Positions 37,481 through 47,340 are shown, counted from the stretch's first letter. The stretch: 64,000 bases of DNA from Bin80 sp965220935 (GCA_965220935.1 OZ244857.1:2666001-2730000), one strand, 5' to 3'. Made by a program: numbers and translations. Notes: generated by a model from the letters alone, not told the origin.

Positions 37481-39359
37481 CCCGACTTCGACGGTTTCAG
37501 ATTTTTGAGATTTTAAACCCCTTATTTATATAGCTTTTCGGGCGGTTTTTCGGCGATTTTGGTGTGTAGTGTTCAGTTTTGGAATTTTGGTTTTTATGTC
37601 GTATATTTGTAAATATAGGTGCTCATGTTTATCAGAGAACTCAAGCGTAAAACCACTAAAAACATTGCAGTCCAGATTGTTGAGAGTTACCGCAATCAGG
37701 CGGGTTCGCATTATTCGGCACATGGGAAGTGTGCATCCAGATGCGGTGGATGGGCTGGTCAAAATCGCCTATCTGGAACTGGCGCGGATCCAAGAGGCGC
37801 GTCATCCCACATTATTTCCCGCAGAGTCGTATGTGGATGAGGTGGTGGCGGCCAGAAAGAAGAAGCGCGAGGATAAGGCTCTGGTGATCAAGGATGCGCG
37901 GAAGCTTCATGAGATACGACGGATATGTTTGGGCTTTCATGAGGTGATCGGTGCTTTGTATGATCAGATGGGATTTGCAGAGGTGTTTGATTCTCGTCAG
38001 AAGATGGCGCGACGCTTGCAGACGGTGTTACTGCGTCTAGCCACATCTGGGGAGAGTAAACTGGGGCATAGCCGAAAGATGTCTAAGGATGCAGGGGTTG
38101 AGGTGCCGGTGGAGAAGTTTTACAGGATGATGGATGCGATCACCGAGGATCGGGCGATGGCGTTTAAGCAGCTTATATCCGATCAAACGTTGGGACTGCT
38201 TGGGGGAAAATTAACGGTGCTCTTTTTTGATGTTACAACGCTGAGTTTTGCCAGCGAGAATTCAGATGAGCTGCGCAAGAAGGGATATAGTAAAGATGGA
38301 AAGCCACAAAGGGTTCAGGTGGTATTGGCGTTAATTCAAACCAAAGAGGGGCTTCCAGTGACTTATGAGATCTTTCCTGGCAACACCACCGATGTAAAGG
38401 CGCTGAAACCCGCCATGACCAAGCTCCGTGAGCGGTTTGATTTGGATCAGATGATTGTGGTGGCCGATGGGGGAATGTTGAGCAAAGATAACTTGGCGTT
38501 ACTCAGGAGTTGGAACTGTGATTATGTGGTGGCCGCGCGCTTACGCTCGTTGAACAAAGCGCAGACGCAGGCCAAGATACGTCGTGGAAGGTTCTACCAA
38601 CGGGGCGTAAGGTCCGCGAGCACACACTTGCAGGTCGGCGTCTGATTCTACGGTATTGTCCGAAGAAAGCCGCACGGGATGTGAAGTTGCGGGACAAGGC
38701 GATTGAGAACGTCAAGAACCAGGGAGTCAAAGGGACAGGGCGTGCAGGGCGATTTCTTCATATAGAGCAAGATGGCGTTACTGAGGCCGCGATTGAAAAA
38801 GGCAAGAAGTTTGATGGGTTACATGGTGTCTGGACGAGTTTAGAGGATCCGTCCCCCGAGCGAATCTATCAGTATTACGGGGAGTTATGGCGGATTGAAG
38901 AAGGATTCCGCGTGATGAAGCACACCATGGCCGTACGCCCTGTCTTTCACTGGAAAGAACGTCGTGTCCGCGCACATCTGGCCATTTGTTTTGTCGCCTT
39001 TGCCCTATTACGGATGCTACGACACCGATACAACGCAAGGTTTGGAGGGAAACAGCGTCTGAGTGAGGGACAGATTTTGGCAGAACTGAGCACGGTAGAA
39101 ACCTCTATGATTGAGGCAATCAAGCTCACTATCTGCTTCCATCCAAGGTGACCGATGCGGGAGCACGCCTCTATCAGACGGCCGGACTGAAGATACAGCG
39201 TGAGACCGTGCTATTCAAAGAGGGGGTCAGCGCCTAAAAGACTCCCAATCGGTCTTGATTTTCACGTTTCCCCCTGAAATAAGGGTGCTGGTAGTGTTCA
39301 GTTTTTTCAGAATTCCTATATTTGATAGGGCTTTCAAATCTGAAACCGTCGAAGTCAGG
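37481..39359 (+). mobile_element. IS1634-type insertion sequence with long target duplication
   Basis: Terminal inverted repeats CCCGACTTCGACGGTTTCAG (left) and CCTGACTTCGACGGTTTCAG (right, complement) bound 1,879 bp. A frameshifted IS1634/IS4-type transposase fills it. The flanking 57-bp direct repeats are exact. IS1634-like elements are known for variable and long target duplications, which supports both the family call and a fairly recent insertion. Confidence 0.88.
37625..39237 (+). pseudogene. IS1634-family transposase with three frameshifts
   Basis: The gene begins at ATG 37625 (MFIRELKRKTTKNIAVQIVE). It changes frame near 37710 into VRIIRHMGSVHPDAVDGLVKIAYLEL, which runs to about 38600. 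The core there includes LGGKLTVLFFDVTTLSFASE and QMIVVADGGMLSKDNLALL, the two acidic-residue regions. A second shift near 38600 leads to YCPKKAARDVKLRDKAI and GELWRIEEGFRVMKHTM, the Glu region. A third near 39120 restores the usual end (YLLPSKVTDAGARLYQTAGL...EGVSA) with a stop at 39235-39237. All motifs are present but not in one frame. The flanking direct repeats are still identical, so the insertion looks recent; sequencing errors are possible. Confidence 0.8.
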
Positions 39360-39416
39360 ACATTGCTGATCAGAGTCAGGATTAAAATCAATCACTCTCT
39401 ACTGAGATGACTTCAT
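39360..39416. repeat. 57-bp direct repeat, right copy
   Basis: The exact second copy of 37424-37480, directly following the right terminal repeat of the IS1634-type element. Confidence 0.9.
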
Positions 39417-39954
39417 TGGTACCGTTGCACATTCAAAGCCATTATCAACGGTACTACAATTTGTGATGTCACTTGGTTTGGAGAATCTCTTATTGAGAGG
39501 AATAAAAATGATATCTGTCCTCAGTAAGACAAGCATCATAACATATAGGTGTTACATACATTGAAGAAACTTTCATTTTTCTTGATCCTTAATTGTTGTA
39601 CCCACTGATAGCACTGAGGGACGTTTTGAGTGGTCTTGACGGAGCGTCATACCCGATGCAATTTATTACCTTAGTGCCTTTTGAATCCCCCTGAGAGAAG
39701 CTTATATTTCTTCTTTGGAAAGTTAGTTTCCCGATGTTCAATACCATACTCGAAAATTTTTCTACACCTCACGGTCACACTTAACTCTGGACTGAATTAT
39801 ATTACTATATCAACGAAAATTTGGCAAGTCATAGGTTAATTGCACATATTGCTGGACGAGGTGACTCTTAGAAAACGCATCATTCATATAAATCACTTGT
39901 TATTGCTTTACAATAGCCCCCTGATTCTGTGACTAAGCAAAAATGAATCATTTA
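39417..39954. other. 538-bp gap without recognisable gene
   Basis: Downstream of the restriction gene on the minus strand and beside the IS repeat. I see no supported coding frame. Confidence 0.4.
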
Positions 39955-40536
39955 TCAGTTGTATAATTTACCCTTCTGGATAGGATTGATGTCTTTTGCT
40001 ACAATAAAATTCTGTTTCTTCAGATCCATCAAAAGGGTATCAAAACCATTGCTCTGTGCCAAAGCGCATGAATCAAGCCCATTAACAGTGCCAGTTTCAA
40101 TTTTTTTCTGAATGCTATTTTGTTCACCTTCGGCCGCAGTGATTAAGTGGACCTTAGATTTTCTGTAAACCTGTTTAATGGCCAATCCTTCTAAATCAGC
40201 CTGTTTCCATCTCTCACGCAGTGAACCCTTGCATGAAAGAACTACAGGAGAAATTTCGTTGTAGCAGACAATGTCAAAATTCACATGTGGAATTAATGAC
40301 ATAAATACTTGAAAGTAAAAGGGGAAAATCTTCATTTGAATTAAGCATTCAATTACGCAGTATTCAAATATCCTTCCATTTATTGACGGGTTGCTGGGGT
40401 AGTTCGCCACATATTCATCAATTAGCGCTTTCTGGACAAATCTGCTAGGCGTATCAAATTCTATTCTTGTCAGTAAATCACTATAAATCTTACCAGTTTT
40501 ACCTTGCTCTGACACTCCCTGAATCTTGCTTTGCAT
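39955..40536 (-). CDS. putative type II restriction endonuclease
   Basis: A 193-residue protein directly downstream of the methyltransferase 3' half (11 bp between them), as is usual for type II pairs. The central part reads NFDIVCYNEISPVVLSCKGSLRERWKQADLEGL. This has the shape of a PD-(D/E)xK site (Asp, then a hydrophobic strand ending S-C-K) followed by the RERxKQ element seen in several type II restriction enzymes. The target sequence cannot be inferred. The protein itself looks intact while its methyltransferase is split, which would be lethal if the nuclease were active, unless another methylase protects the sites. It may therefore be silent or inactive. Confidence 0.65.
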   Translation of the reverse strand: MQSKIQGVSEQGKTGKIYSDLLTRIEFDTPSRFVQKALIDEYVANYPSNPSINGRIFEYCVIECLIQMKIFPFYFQVFMSLIPHVNFDIVCYNEISPVVLSCKGSLRERWKQADLEGLAIKQVYRKSKVHLITAAEGEQNSIQKKIETGTVNGLDSCALAQSNGFDTLLMDLKKQNFIVAKDINPIQKGKLYN

Positions 40537-40547
40537 TCCTTAAAGTC

Positions 40548-41004
40548 TTACTGTAACTCAAGTTGTACCGCACTTTTATGCCTTTCTCTGCGCTCATAAA
40601 ACATGGCTTGATATTCAGGTGAAATATCATTCACCAAGTAAGGCAATCCTAAATCAATCGCTGCAATTCCAATAGTTCCACTTCCCGCGAACGGGTCCGC
40701 AACAAGGCCATCCACCATCTTTGTCATACGTGTAGCCAATTCAAGCGGGAATGGTGCTGGATGCGGAGTTCTTGTTTCAGGTACTATGCGCCATACATCT
40801 CCCCAAAATCTCATTTCTGAAACATGCTTTTCAGGAAGTCTCCACTTTTTTCCTGCTAAGACGTAAATAAGTTCGTAGATAGGCGGAAGAATTGTAGGGC
40901 GTTTTCCCCCTTGATTATGGCTACTTCCCCTGTTCCAGATTATTGTTTGGCGAACAGGAAAACCATCAACTATTTTCCCTCGCCTATCTTCATGTAGATT
41001 TTTG
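40548..41004 (-). pseudogene. DNA methyltransferase, 3' half of a split gene
   Basis: Open on the minus strand across the target repeat and carrying NLHEDRRGKIVDGFPVRQ, then IIWNRGSSHNQGGKRPTILP, WRLPEKHVSEMRFWGDVW, PHPAPFPLELATRM and the SAM-binding motif VADPFAGSGTIGIAAIDLG. This is the C-terminal half of a beta-class N4/N6 methyltransferase. Its N-terminal half is at 47741-47333. Joining both across one 8-bp repeat restores KIKNLHEDRRG in frame and gives a 285-residue enzyme. As it stands, a start codon within this half could only give a fragment lacking the catalytic SPPY motif. Confidence 0.88.
40997..41004. repeat. 8-bp target site duplication, left copy (GATTTTTG)
   Basis: It matches 47333-47340 exactly and lies immediately outside the left terminal inverted repeat of the FN3 cassette. 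The duplication is in the methyltransferase coding sequence, and reducing it to one copy restores the frame. Confidence 0.88.
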
Positions 41005-41324
41005 GTATCGTTACGAAAATCCCGTGTGACATGATCTATTGGTTGAGATCTGTCTGCACAAAATAGTTGAATTAAAGTTCGTCATCCATGATGTCCCTCA
41101 GTGACTACCTGTTTTACGGTAATGCTGGTAGCTTAAAGTACAACCGACAGAACCACATTTAACTCATTCATAGTGATGTTCTGGCAATATGTCATCTGCG
41201 CTTCATGCCAACAAAATCTCAAAATGAACCTTTGCAATCTTTTGACTGTAAGAAGTGATTGGTTGGTGCGAGAATTTTTTCTTAACTTATTGATTGTCAT
41301 AGTTCATAAACTCGTTTATTTGTT

Positions 41325-44300
41325 ATGTTAATCCTCAACATTCTCATTTCTTTTTCATTTATTTGTCACGGATCTGTTGTGGATTCTGATGCAGACACCG
41401 GTGATCGTGTACAAACGATGGCCGTGACTTCGGCATTAGACACGCATCATGGACACCCAGACGGAATTTCATTCCATGGGCGTTCATCCGACACGGGCAT
41501 TATGACCGAGAGCGCTACCCTTTCGTTAGATCCCTTCACGCGTTCTCTCCCATCTACCCCCCCCCCATTTTTAGTTGAGCAGCGTCGCATATCAGAGTTT
41601 AACGATGTGCAAGAGAGGGCTTCCCATGACCGCACAGGTGACCAAGTCGCCTCTTCAAGAACAAGCACGCGGTCTGTGCTTCCGCACTTTTCTGAGAAGG
41701 GCCCTATTAAGTCCAAAAAACGCGTACCCGGCAAACCCACGGGTGTGACCGTTGCACCCTATGAAACCGGGCGCAATGCACGCGAGACGCTTAACATTTC
41801 CTGGACGGCCAACCCGAATGGGAATAAAGCCATCACAGGGCATGAGATTGAGTGGTCGTCGGATGGAACCTCAGACTGGAAGGATCTTCGCACGGTTTCA
41901 GGCGGACTAACGGAAACGCTTTTCACTGGCCTCTCGCCAGGCACCACGCGCCACATCCGGATCCGAAGTAGGGATGACGACGGCGATGGCCCCTGGTCCG
42001 ATGTCGTCTCTGGGACGACCAATGAGAGGACTAGGCCGGGGCGTATCACTGGTTTGACCGCCAAGGCTGCCAGTCCTTCCATGGTTGATCTTTCATGGAC
42101 AGCCCCGGATGATGGAGGAAGTGCCATTACCGGGTATGATATTCTTGTTTATCCAGGTACTAATTTAAACGCTCCTCTTTTTACAAGAACCGCAGAAGCC
42201 TCAGCCACAAGTTATTCGGTCACTGGACTAAGCGCAGCCACACAATACACGTTTGTTGTACTTGCAAAGAATTCCATTGGTACTAATAATTTATTTGTTT
42301 TTAGAACCGTCACCACCGATGCGGCGACCGTGCCTGGTGTTCTTTCCAGTTTGACAGCAACAGTAGCTGGTCCTTCAACGATCAATCTTTCGTGGAATGC
42401 CCCCGTAGAAACAGGTGGTTTGGCCATCACCGGGTATGATATTCGTGTTTATCCAGGTACTAATCTTAACGCTTCTCTTTTTACAAGAACCGCAGAAGCC
42501 TCAGCCACAAGTTATTCGGTCACTGGACTAAGCGCAGCCACAGAATACACGTTTGCTGTATTGGCAAAGAATTCCAAGGGTACTAATAATTTATTTGTTT
42601 TTAGAACCGTCACCACCGCCGCCGTGACCGCCCCCGCCGCTCCGACCGGATTAACGGCCACCGCCATGGGTCCGACGAAGATCAAGTTAACATGGACGGC
42701 CCCTTCGGACAACGGCGGCGCCGCCATCACGGGCTACAAGATTGAGTCAAGGCTGCGATCCGAAACCAGCTTCAGCACTCTCGTCACTGACACCAAAACC
42801 ACCAAAACGGACACGACACATACCGGACTCGCGCCATCGACCCAGCGGTTTTACCGGGTCCGCGCGATCAATTCCGAAGGAGCGGGGGCCGCCTCCAATG
42901 TTGACGATGCCACGACCGCGGCCGCCACGCGCCCCAGTGCCCCCAGGAATCTGACCGCCACGGCTTCGGGCCGCACCACGATCATCCTAAACTGGACGGC
43001 CCCTGCAGATGACGGCGGCTCACCCATTACCTATTATCGCGTTGGCGTGTCAACGAATCAAGGAACTAGTTGGACCGGTTTGGCCGACGTCCGGGGAGCC
43101 ACCACCTATTCGCATACGGGACTTTCGGCGGGGACGCGGCGCGATTACCGGGTGGTTGCGGCCAATAGTTCGGGGCGGGGCTTTAGTGATCGCTCGAATG
43201 TGGCGCATGCCACGACGAACGCAGCCACGGCGCCGGGTGTGCCCAGCAGTGTCACGGCCACGGCCGACGGGCAAACGGTGATCAATTTGACATGGACGCT
43301 CCCGGCCGATGATGGGGGCAAGGCCATTTTGGGCTACCGGGTGCAGTGGTCGTCCAACGGAAATCCGCCCTGGACGGATGTTATTCCTGCACATACGGGA
43401 ACAGGTCGCACCTACCGCCATACGGGGCTCAGCGCAGGCACGACGCGACATTACCGGGTCTTTGCCCGCAACTCGGTGGGTGAGGGCACCAGTTCTGGTA
43501 CCGTCAATGCGACCACGGCGGCCGCACCGACCCTCACCACGCCCGCGGCCCCCACGGGGTTAAGGGCCGAGGCCGAAGGCCCGGAAACGATCAGCCTATC
43601 CTGGAACGCGCCCACCAATACCGGGGGCGCAGCCATTACGGGCTACCAGATTGAAGTCTCGCCCAATGGCACCAGTAACTGGGATGATTTGGTGGCCAAT
43701 ACTGGGTCCACCACGACCGGCTATGTCCATAGGGGCTTGGATGCCGGCACCAGGCGGTACTACCGGGTCAGCGCGATCAATTCGGAGGGAACGGGGGCCG
43801 CCTCCAATGTGGCCAATACCACGACCCTCCCTGCCACGGTCCCTGCGGCTCCTACGGATTTGACCGCTGCGGCCGACGGGCAAACGACCATCAATCTGTC
43901 TTGGAAAGCCCCGACCAATAGAGGCGGGGTACCGATTACGGGCTACCAGATTGAAGTCTCGCCCAATGGCACGGACACGTGGACCAAGGTTACGCCTGCA
44001 CACACGGGAACGGGGCGCACCTACAGCCATACGGGGCTCACGGCCGGCACGACGCGGCATTACCGGGTCTATGCCAGAAATTCAAAGGGGACCAGTGCAG
44101 CAGCGTCCAATGTGGCCAGTGCCACGACCACCGCCGCCGCCACAGCCCCGGGTGCCCCGCCCGATTTACAGGTTTTTCCTACAGGTTTTCATGATGTGAG
44201 ACTTACCTGGGGACGTCCGCCCAGTGATTCGCCGATCACAGGATACAAGGTGGAATGGTCTACCGATGGTGGCACCAACTGGGAGACGTTGATTGGATAC

Positions 44301-47084
44301 GACGATCTGACTCGGACGAGGTACGAGTTTCTCAGTAGTCGCTTGACGCCGGGGAGCGTGTTTCATTTTCGGGTTCTGGCACGCAGTGCATCGGGAGATA
44401 GTGCCCCTTCGGATGAAGTGTCGGTCACAGCCGCCTCGGCCTCTGGGTCAGGCATTGCCACCAATGTACGGGTGCGCCAGACGTCGGCCAACGCGGCGCA
44501 AATTTCCTGGGATGCCCCGACCGATCTTCCTTCCGGCCATCAGACGTTTGGATATAATGTTTACAAATCTGATGATGATGGGGATTTTTGGTCACTGTTC
44601 GCACGGGATGTCACCACGACAACCTATACCGATGCTCAGGTATCGGCGGCTAAGACCTATGGGTATCGGGTTACCACCTGGATTGGTCCGAGCGAGAACG
44701 AAGCCCTTCAGAGTCAGTTCTCCGCCGCCGCTTTTCTAACGATAACGATTGCTACGGCCACCGCCCCTGATGCGCCAACGGGATTGACGGCCACGGCCTC
44801 GGGCCCGACGATCATCAATCTTTCATGGGCGGCGCCATCCAATACCGGCGGTGCAGATATTACTGGCTATCGGATTGAGGTTTCGCCCAATGGCACGTCA
44901 AACTGGACCAATCAGCAGGCCAATACGAGATCCACTGCGACCACCTACGCCCATACAGGACTCAGTGCAAATACCACGCGGCATTACCGGGTGCGTGCGA
45001 TCAACTCGGTTAACTCTGGGGCGCCTTCTAATGTGGCCAATGCCACCACCGCAGCCGCGACAGCACCGGGCGCGCCGACTGGACTGACCGCAACGGCAGA
45101 CGGGCAAACCATCATCAACCTGTCGTGGACCGCACCTACCAATACCGGCGGCGCGCCCATCACGGGTTATCAGATTGAGGTCTCGCCCAGTGGCACCAGT
45201 AACTGGTCGGACTTGGTGGCGAATACGACTGCGACCACCTATGCGCACACAGGGCTTTCGGCAGGCGTGACGCGTCACTATCGGGTGCGTGCGATCAATT
45301 CGGTTGGACCGGGGGCTGTATCGGCAACAACCAGTGCAACCACCGACACGCCCAATGCCACCGTGCCCGCTGCGCCCACGCAGCTCACCGCGACAGCTGC
45401 AGGGCGAACCAGCATCAACCTGTCGTGGACCGCGCCTAACGATAACGGCGGCGCGGCCATCACGGGTTATCAGATTGAAGTCTCGCCCAATGGCACCAGT
45501 AACTGGTCGGATTTGGAGGCGAATACCACTGCGACGGCGACGACCTATGCGCACACAGGGCTTTCGGCAGGCGTGACGCGTCACTATCGGGTCCGTGCGA
45601 TCAATAGCGTTGGCAATAGTGATGCATCCAATACCGCCAGTGCCACCACCGACACGCCCAATGCCACCGTGCCCGATGCCCCCTCGCAGCTCACCGCTAC
45701 AGCTGCAGGGCGAACCCGCATCAACCTATCGTGGACGGCTCCCTCAGATAATGGGGGCGCGGCCATTACGGGTTATCAGATTGAAGTCTCTGATACGGGG
45801 TCTTGGTCGGAGTTGGCGACGACGACGGTGACCACCTATACACATACCAATCTCGCGGCGGGGACGACGCAGGTTTATCGAGTCCGTGCGATCAATAGCG
45901 TTGGCAATAGTGATCCATCCAATACCGCCAGTGCCACCACCGACGCCCTGGCAGCGCCCGATGCGCCCACGGGGTTAACGATCACCGCGTCGGGGCCATC
46001 CACCCTGGTTCTCTCGTGGACCGCGCCCTTAGATGACGGAGGATCTGCGATCACGGGCTACCGCATTGACACATCGCCTGATGGGCAATCGGATTGGACG
46101 GTCTTGGTGGCCAGTACACCGTCGACCACCTATACCGCCACCAATTTGACCCCTCCTGTCTATGTTCGGGTGATTGCGCTTAATGCCATGGGTCAGGGCA
46201 CACCATCGGAGGTGGTCAATGTCACGCCCAAGGCCTTATCGCTCAGCAGCACGATCAGCGATCAAATCTATCCGATTGGGCAGCCCATCGCTCAGGTGAT
46301 GCTTCCAGAGGCGCGCGATGGCACCGCGCCCTATACCTACACCTTGACACCCGACTTACCCGCGGGGCTGACGCGCTCGGAGCGCACACTCCGTGGCACC
46401 CCTTCAGAACTCACGGCGATGACATCATTTACTTGGGCCGTGCAGGACGCAACTGGGAGCGTGGCCCGTCAAGACTTCGGCCTTGAGGTCTATCGCATGT
46501 CCTTTACAACGCGTGTGGACGATCAGGTGGTTCCAAGGGGGCAACCCATTGGAATGCTCGTCCTGCCAGAGGTGAGCGGTGGAAAAGACCCGGTCACCTA
46601 TTCATTCACGGTGTTGTCCCTGCCGAGTGGTCTTTTGTTTGACCTCCCCACCCGAACTGTCAGTGGAACGCCACTAGCCGTCACCCCACCAACGCCGATG
46701 ACGTTTAAAGCCGTGGATGTGCATGGCGCGGAAGATAGTCTGAACTTTAGCATTGAGGTGGTGTCTCGAGTCCATGCAGAAGCGCAGACCGCACTTCCTC
46801 ACACGTTGACCGTGCATGCCAATTATCCGAATCCGTTTACCCGTTCCACACGCATTGTGTTTGATCTGCCGTGGCCGGCGCAAGTTGAGATAGATGTGCT
46901 GGATGTTACGGGTCGGCGCGTTTATGCCCATCCTCTGGTGAGCCTGACCGCAGGGTGGGAGCATGAACTCACGCTGGATGCGCTGCAACTCCCTGCGGGC
47001 GCCTATCTCTATCGGGTCATGGCCAACTCGCTTGAAAGCAGCGCATCAGCGGTGCAGGTCGGTCATTTGATGCGGGTGCAGTGA
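41325..47084 (+). CDS. giant fibronectin-III surface protein with type IX sorting tail (phase ON)
   Basis: A 1,919-residue protein. It has a signal peptide (MLILNILISFSFICHGS), a poly-proline stretch from a 10-C tract at residues about 78-80, and about 15 FN3 domains between residues 130 and 1640 (SWTAP, GYQIEVSPNGTSNW, GTTRHYRV). Two putative-Ig repeats follow (about 1640-1820) and a sorting tail (NYPNPFTRSTRIVFDLPWP) begins near 1829. It is a paralogue of the gene at 14865-20599 with the same order and the same tract position, but in frame. The DNA is GC-rich relative to the flanking split gene. Likely exported and fixed to the cell surface; binding partners are unknown. The upstream TTTTCTTAACTTA is shared with the paralogue's leader. 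Confidence 0.92.
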   Translation: MLILNILISFSFICHGSVVDSDADTGDRVQTMAVTSALDTHHGHPDGISFHGRSSDTGIMTESATLSLDPFTRSLPSTPPPFLVEQRRISEFNDVQERASHDRTGDQVASSRTSTRSVLPHFSEKGPIKSKKRVPGKPTGVTVAPYETGRNARETLNISWTANPNGNKAITGHEIEWSSDGTSDWKDLRTVSGGLTETLFTGLSPGTTRHIRIRSRDDDGDGPWSDVVSGTTNERTRPGRITGLTAKAASPSMVDLSWTAPDDGGSAITGYDILVYPGTNLNAPLFTRTAEASATSYSVTGLSAATQYTFVVLAKNSIGTNNLFVFRTVTTDAATVPGVLSSLTATVAGPSTINLSWNAPVETGGLAITGYDIRVYPGTNLNASLFTRTAEASATSYSVTGLSAATEYTFAVLAKNSKGTNNLFVFRTVTTAAVTAPAAPTGLTATAMGPTKIKLTWTAPSDNGGAAITGYKIESRLRSETSFSTLVTDTKTTKTDTTHTGLAPSTQRFYRVRAINSEGAGAASNVDDATTAAATRPSAPRNLTATASGRTTIILNWTAPADDGGSPITYYRVGVSTNQGTSWTGLADVRGATTYSHTGLSAGTRRDYRVVAANSSGRGFSDRSNVAHATTNAATAPGVPSSVTATADGQTVINLTWTLPADDGGKAILGYRVQWSSNGNPPWTDVIPAHTGTGRTYRHTGLSAGTTRHYRVFARNSVGEGTSSGTVNATTAAAPTLTTPAAPTGLRAEAEGPETISLSWNAPTNTGGAAITGYQIEVSPNGTSNWDDLVANTGSTTTGYVHRGLDAGTRRYYRVSAINSEGTGAASNVANTTTLPATVPAAPTDLTAAADGQTTINLSWKAPTNRGGVPITGYQIEVSPNGTDTWTKVTPAHTGTGRTYSHTGLTAGTTRHYRVYARNSKGTSAAASNVASATTTAAATAPGAPPDLQVFPTGFHDVRLTWGRPPSDSPITGYKVEWSTDGGTNWETLIGYDDLTRTRYEFLSSRLTPGSVFHFRVLARSASGDSAPSDEVSVTAASASGSGIATNVRVRQTSANAAQISWDAPTDLPSGHQTFGYNVYKSDDDGDFWSLFARDVTTTTYTDAQVSAAKTYGYRVTTWIGPSENEALQSQFSAAAFLTITIATATAPDAPTGLTATASGPTIINLSWAAPSNTGGADITGYRIEVSPNGTSNWTNQQANTRSTATTYAHTGLSANTTRHYRVRAINSVNSGAPSNVANATTAAATAPGAPTGLTATADGQTIINLSWTAPTNTGGAPITGYQIEVSPSGTSNWSDLVANTTATTYAHTGLSAGVTRHYRVRAINSVGPGAVSATTSATTDTPNATVPAAPTQLTATAAGRTSINLSWTAPNDNGGAAITGYQIEVSPNGTSNWSDLEANTTATATTYAHTGLSAGVTRHYRVRAINSVGNSDASNTASATTDTPNATVPDAPSQLTATAAGRTRINLSWTAPSDNGGAAITGYQIEVSDTGSWSELATTTVTTYTHTNLAAGTTQVYRVRAINSVGNSDPSNTASATTDALAAPDAPTGLTITASGPSTLVLSWTAPLDDGGSAITGYRIDTSPDGQSDWTVLVASTPSTTYTATNLTPPVYVRVIALNAMGQGTPSEVVNVTPKALSLSSTISDQIYPIGQPIAQVMLPEARDGTAPYTYTLTPDLPAGLTRSERTLRGTPSELTAMTSFTWAVQDATGSVARQDFGLEVYRMSFTTRVDDQVVPRGQPIGMLVLPEVSGGKDPVTYSFTVLSLPSGLLFDLPTRTVSGTPLAVTPPTPMTFKAVDVHGAEDSLNFSIEVVSRVHAEAQTALPHTLTVHANYPNPFTRSTRIVFDLPWPAQVEIDVLDVTGRRVYAHPLVSLTAGWEHELTLDALQLPAGAYLYRVMANSLESSASAVQVGHLMRVQ
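41557..41566. repeat. poly-C(10) tract, contingency locus of the second FN3 gene
   Basis: Ten consecutive C followed by ATTTTTAG, in the same relative place and sequence context as the 14-C run of the first FN3 gene (CATTTTTTAG). At 10 the frame is open (STPPPFLVEQ). Gain or loss of one or two bases would terminate translation a few codons later. Confidence 0.75.
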
Positions 47085-47332
47085 ATGGATGTGCAACACG
47101 GCATTCCCTGGAGGCGCACCACCAGATCAAGAATTCTCCTGAGTCTCAATTAATTTCTCCTACTGAAAAAAAAGTCTTATTGATAGACACTTGGCGTACG
47201 ATATAAGCGTTTGTACAAAATGTCATACATGTTCATTATTTACTCAAAACCTCCCATATTCACTGTGTCATCAACAATAGAGTGATTGATGACAGGTTAG
47301 GTGCCGGGTATATGTGATTTTCGTAGGGTTAC

Positions 47333-47340
47333 GATTTTTG
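47333..47340. repeat. 8-bp target site duplication, right copy (GATTTTTG)
   Basis: The exact partner of 40997-41004 on the other side of the FN3 cassette. Confidence 0.88.

Larger units (their letters stand above)
41005..47332 (+). mobile_element. transposase-less mobile cassette carrying a giant FN3 gene
   Basis: A 6,328-bp insertion in a methyltransferase gene. Its ends (41005-41030 and 47307-47332) are imperfect inverted repeats, 19 of 26 matching, with a shared core TACGAAAATC. It is flanked by 8-bp duplications. The only gene inside is the FN3 protein gene, with 320 bp of leader and 248 bp of trailer showing no other coding frame. Such units resemble mobile insertion cassettes: passenger genes between IS-type ends moved by a transposase acting in trans. 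The GTA(A) ends and 8-bp duplication recall IS66-type elements, but the family is not proven. Confidence 0.85.

Noticed and set aside
44898..45584. Minus-strand open frame of 228 codons within the second FN3 gene
   Set aside because: A repeat-driven shadow with arginine/glycine-rich composition and no motif.
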